From NCBI RefSeq assembly GCF_002356315.1, contig NZ_AP018164.1:3410001-3474000 (forward strand): a DNA stretch of 64,000 nucleotides, written 5' to 3'. This document shows, one piece after another, positions 63,962-64,000 of this stretch. Under the pieces are notes generated by a model. It worked only from the letters and a program-made list of their open reading frames with translations, was not told the origin of the DNA and made no database searches. The first letter of the stretch is position 1. Each line of letters opens with the position of its first letter. Source of the DNA: Mycobacterium shigaense (GTDB taxonomy: Bacteria > Actinomycetota > Actinomycetes > Mycobacteriales > Mycobacteriaceae). A program made the translations under genes and the position numbers.

Positions 63962-64000
63962 CGGTGGGACGGGCAGGGCTCGAAACCAGTGCGCGAATCG

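Overview
The window is high-GC actinobacterial DNA and almost certainly comes from a Mycobacterium, probably a non-tuberculous species. The evidence is the gene content: F420/LLM-type oxidoreductases, FadD and PapA lipid enzymes, DUF3558 and DUF7373 lipoproteins, a Ser/Thr kinase with a PknH-type sensor, a PPE remnant, and an aminotransferase / haloalkane dehalogenase / htpG group that recalls M. tuberculosis Rv2294-Rv2299c. The species cannot be named from the sequence alone.

Layout. 1-8.7 kb: a partial TetR gene, LLM oxidoreductases, alpha/beta hydrolases, a MalY-type lyase, a DUF2652 cyclase-like protein, a haloalkane dehalogenase and an amidohydrolase. 8.7-21.3 kb: cysQ, a thiolase, membrane and lipoprotein genes, a PRC/MgtE_N/CBS protein overlapping an atypical Nramp-family transporter, and htpG. 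21.3-30 kb: a DinB-like protein, a thioesterase, a secreted collagen-like protein behind a probable structured RNA leader, a secreted histidine phosphatase, a GGDEF-EAL protein, and an MFS/GNAT pair preceded by a tiny Gly-rich repeat peptide gene. 30-44.4 kb: a FadD15-like ligase divergent from a ketosynthase pair and an S51 peptidase, then a 2133-residue BTAD/cyclase/AAA/TPR protein ending in tandem NTF2-like repeats, then a PapA-type and a second condensation-fold acyltransferase. 44.4-50.5 kb: a two-component system with a Pro-rich sensor loop, a divergent Pro-rich membrane protein, and a LacI regulator beside an aldehyde dehydrogenase. 50.7-64 kb: a kinase-lipoprotein-lipoprotein operon, an esterase, tRNA-Cys, an intact IS481-family element, YchJ, an FNT channel, a TPM-domain protein, an orphan NarL-type kinase, and a P450/TetR divergent pair.

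Several spacers hold gene remnants. Two look like internal in-frame deletions that left the gene ends joined (an acyl-CoA synthetase and a methyltransferase-like gene). Others are a diaminopentanoate-dehydrogenase-like C-terminus and a PPE C-terminus. This suggests gene decay in progress.

Best candidates for undescribed biology are: (i) the 30.1-44.4 kb lipid-type locus (ligase, ketosynthase pair, S51 peptidase, giant regulator, two acyltransferases) with two DosR-like boxes in its divergent promoter; (ii) the MgtE-like regulatory protein coupled to an Nramp homologue lacking the canonical DPGN and MPH metal motifs; (iii) the short Gly-rich decapeptide-repeat gene beside an exporter and an acetyltransferase; (iv) a Pro-rich motif shared by a sensor kinase loop and its divergent neighbour. 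Several sharp operator candidates (LacI, TetR and OmpR types) lie next to the matching regulator genes. All family assignments were made by eye from motifs; no database search was run.
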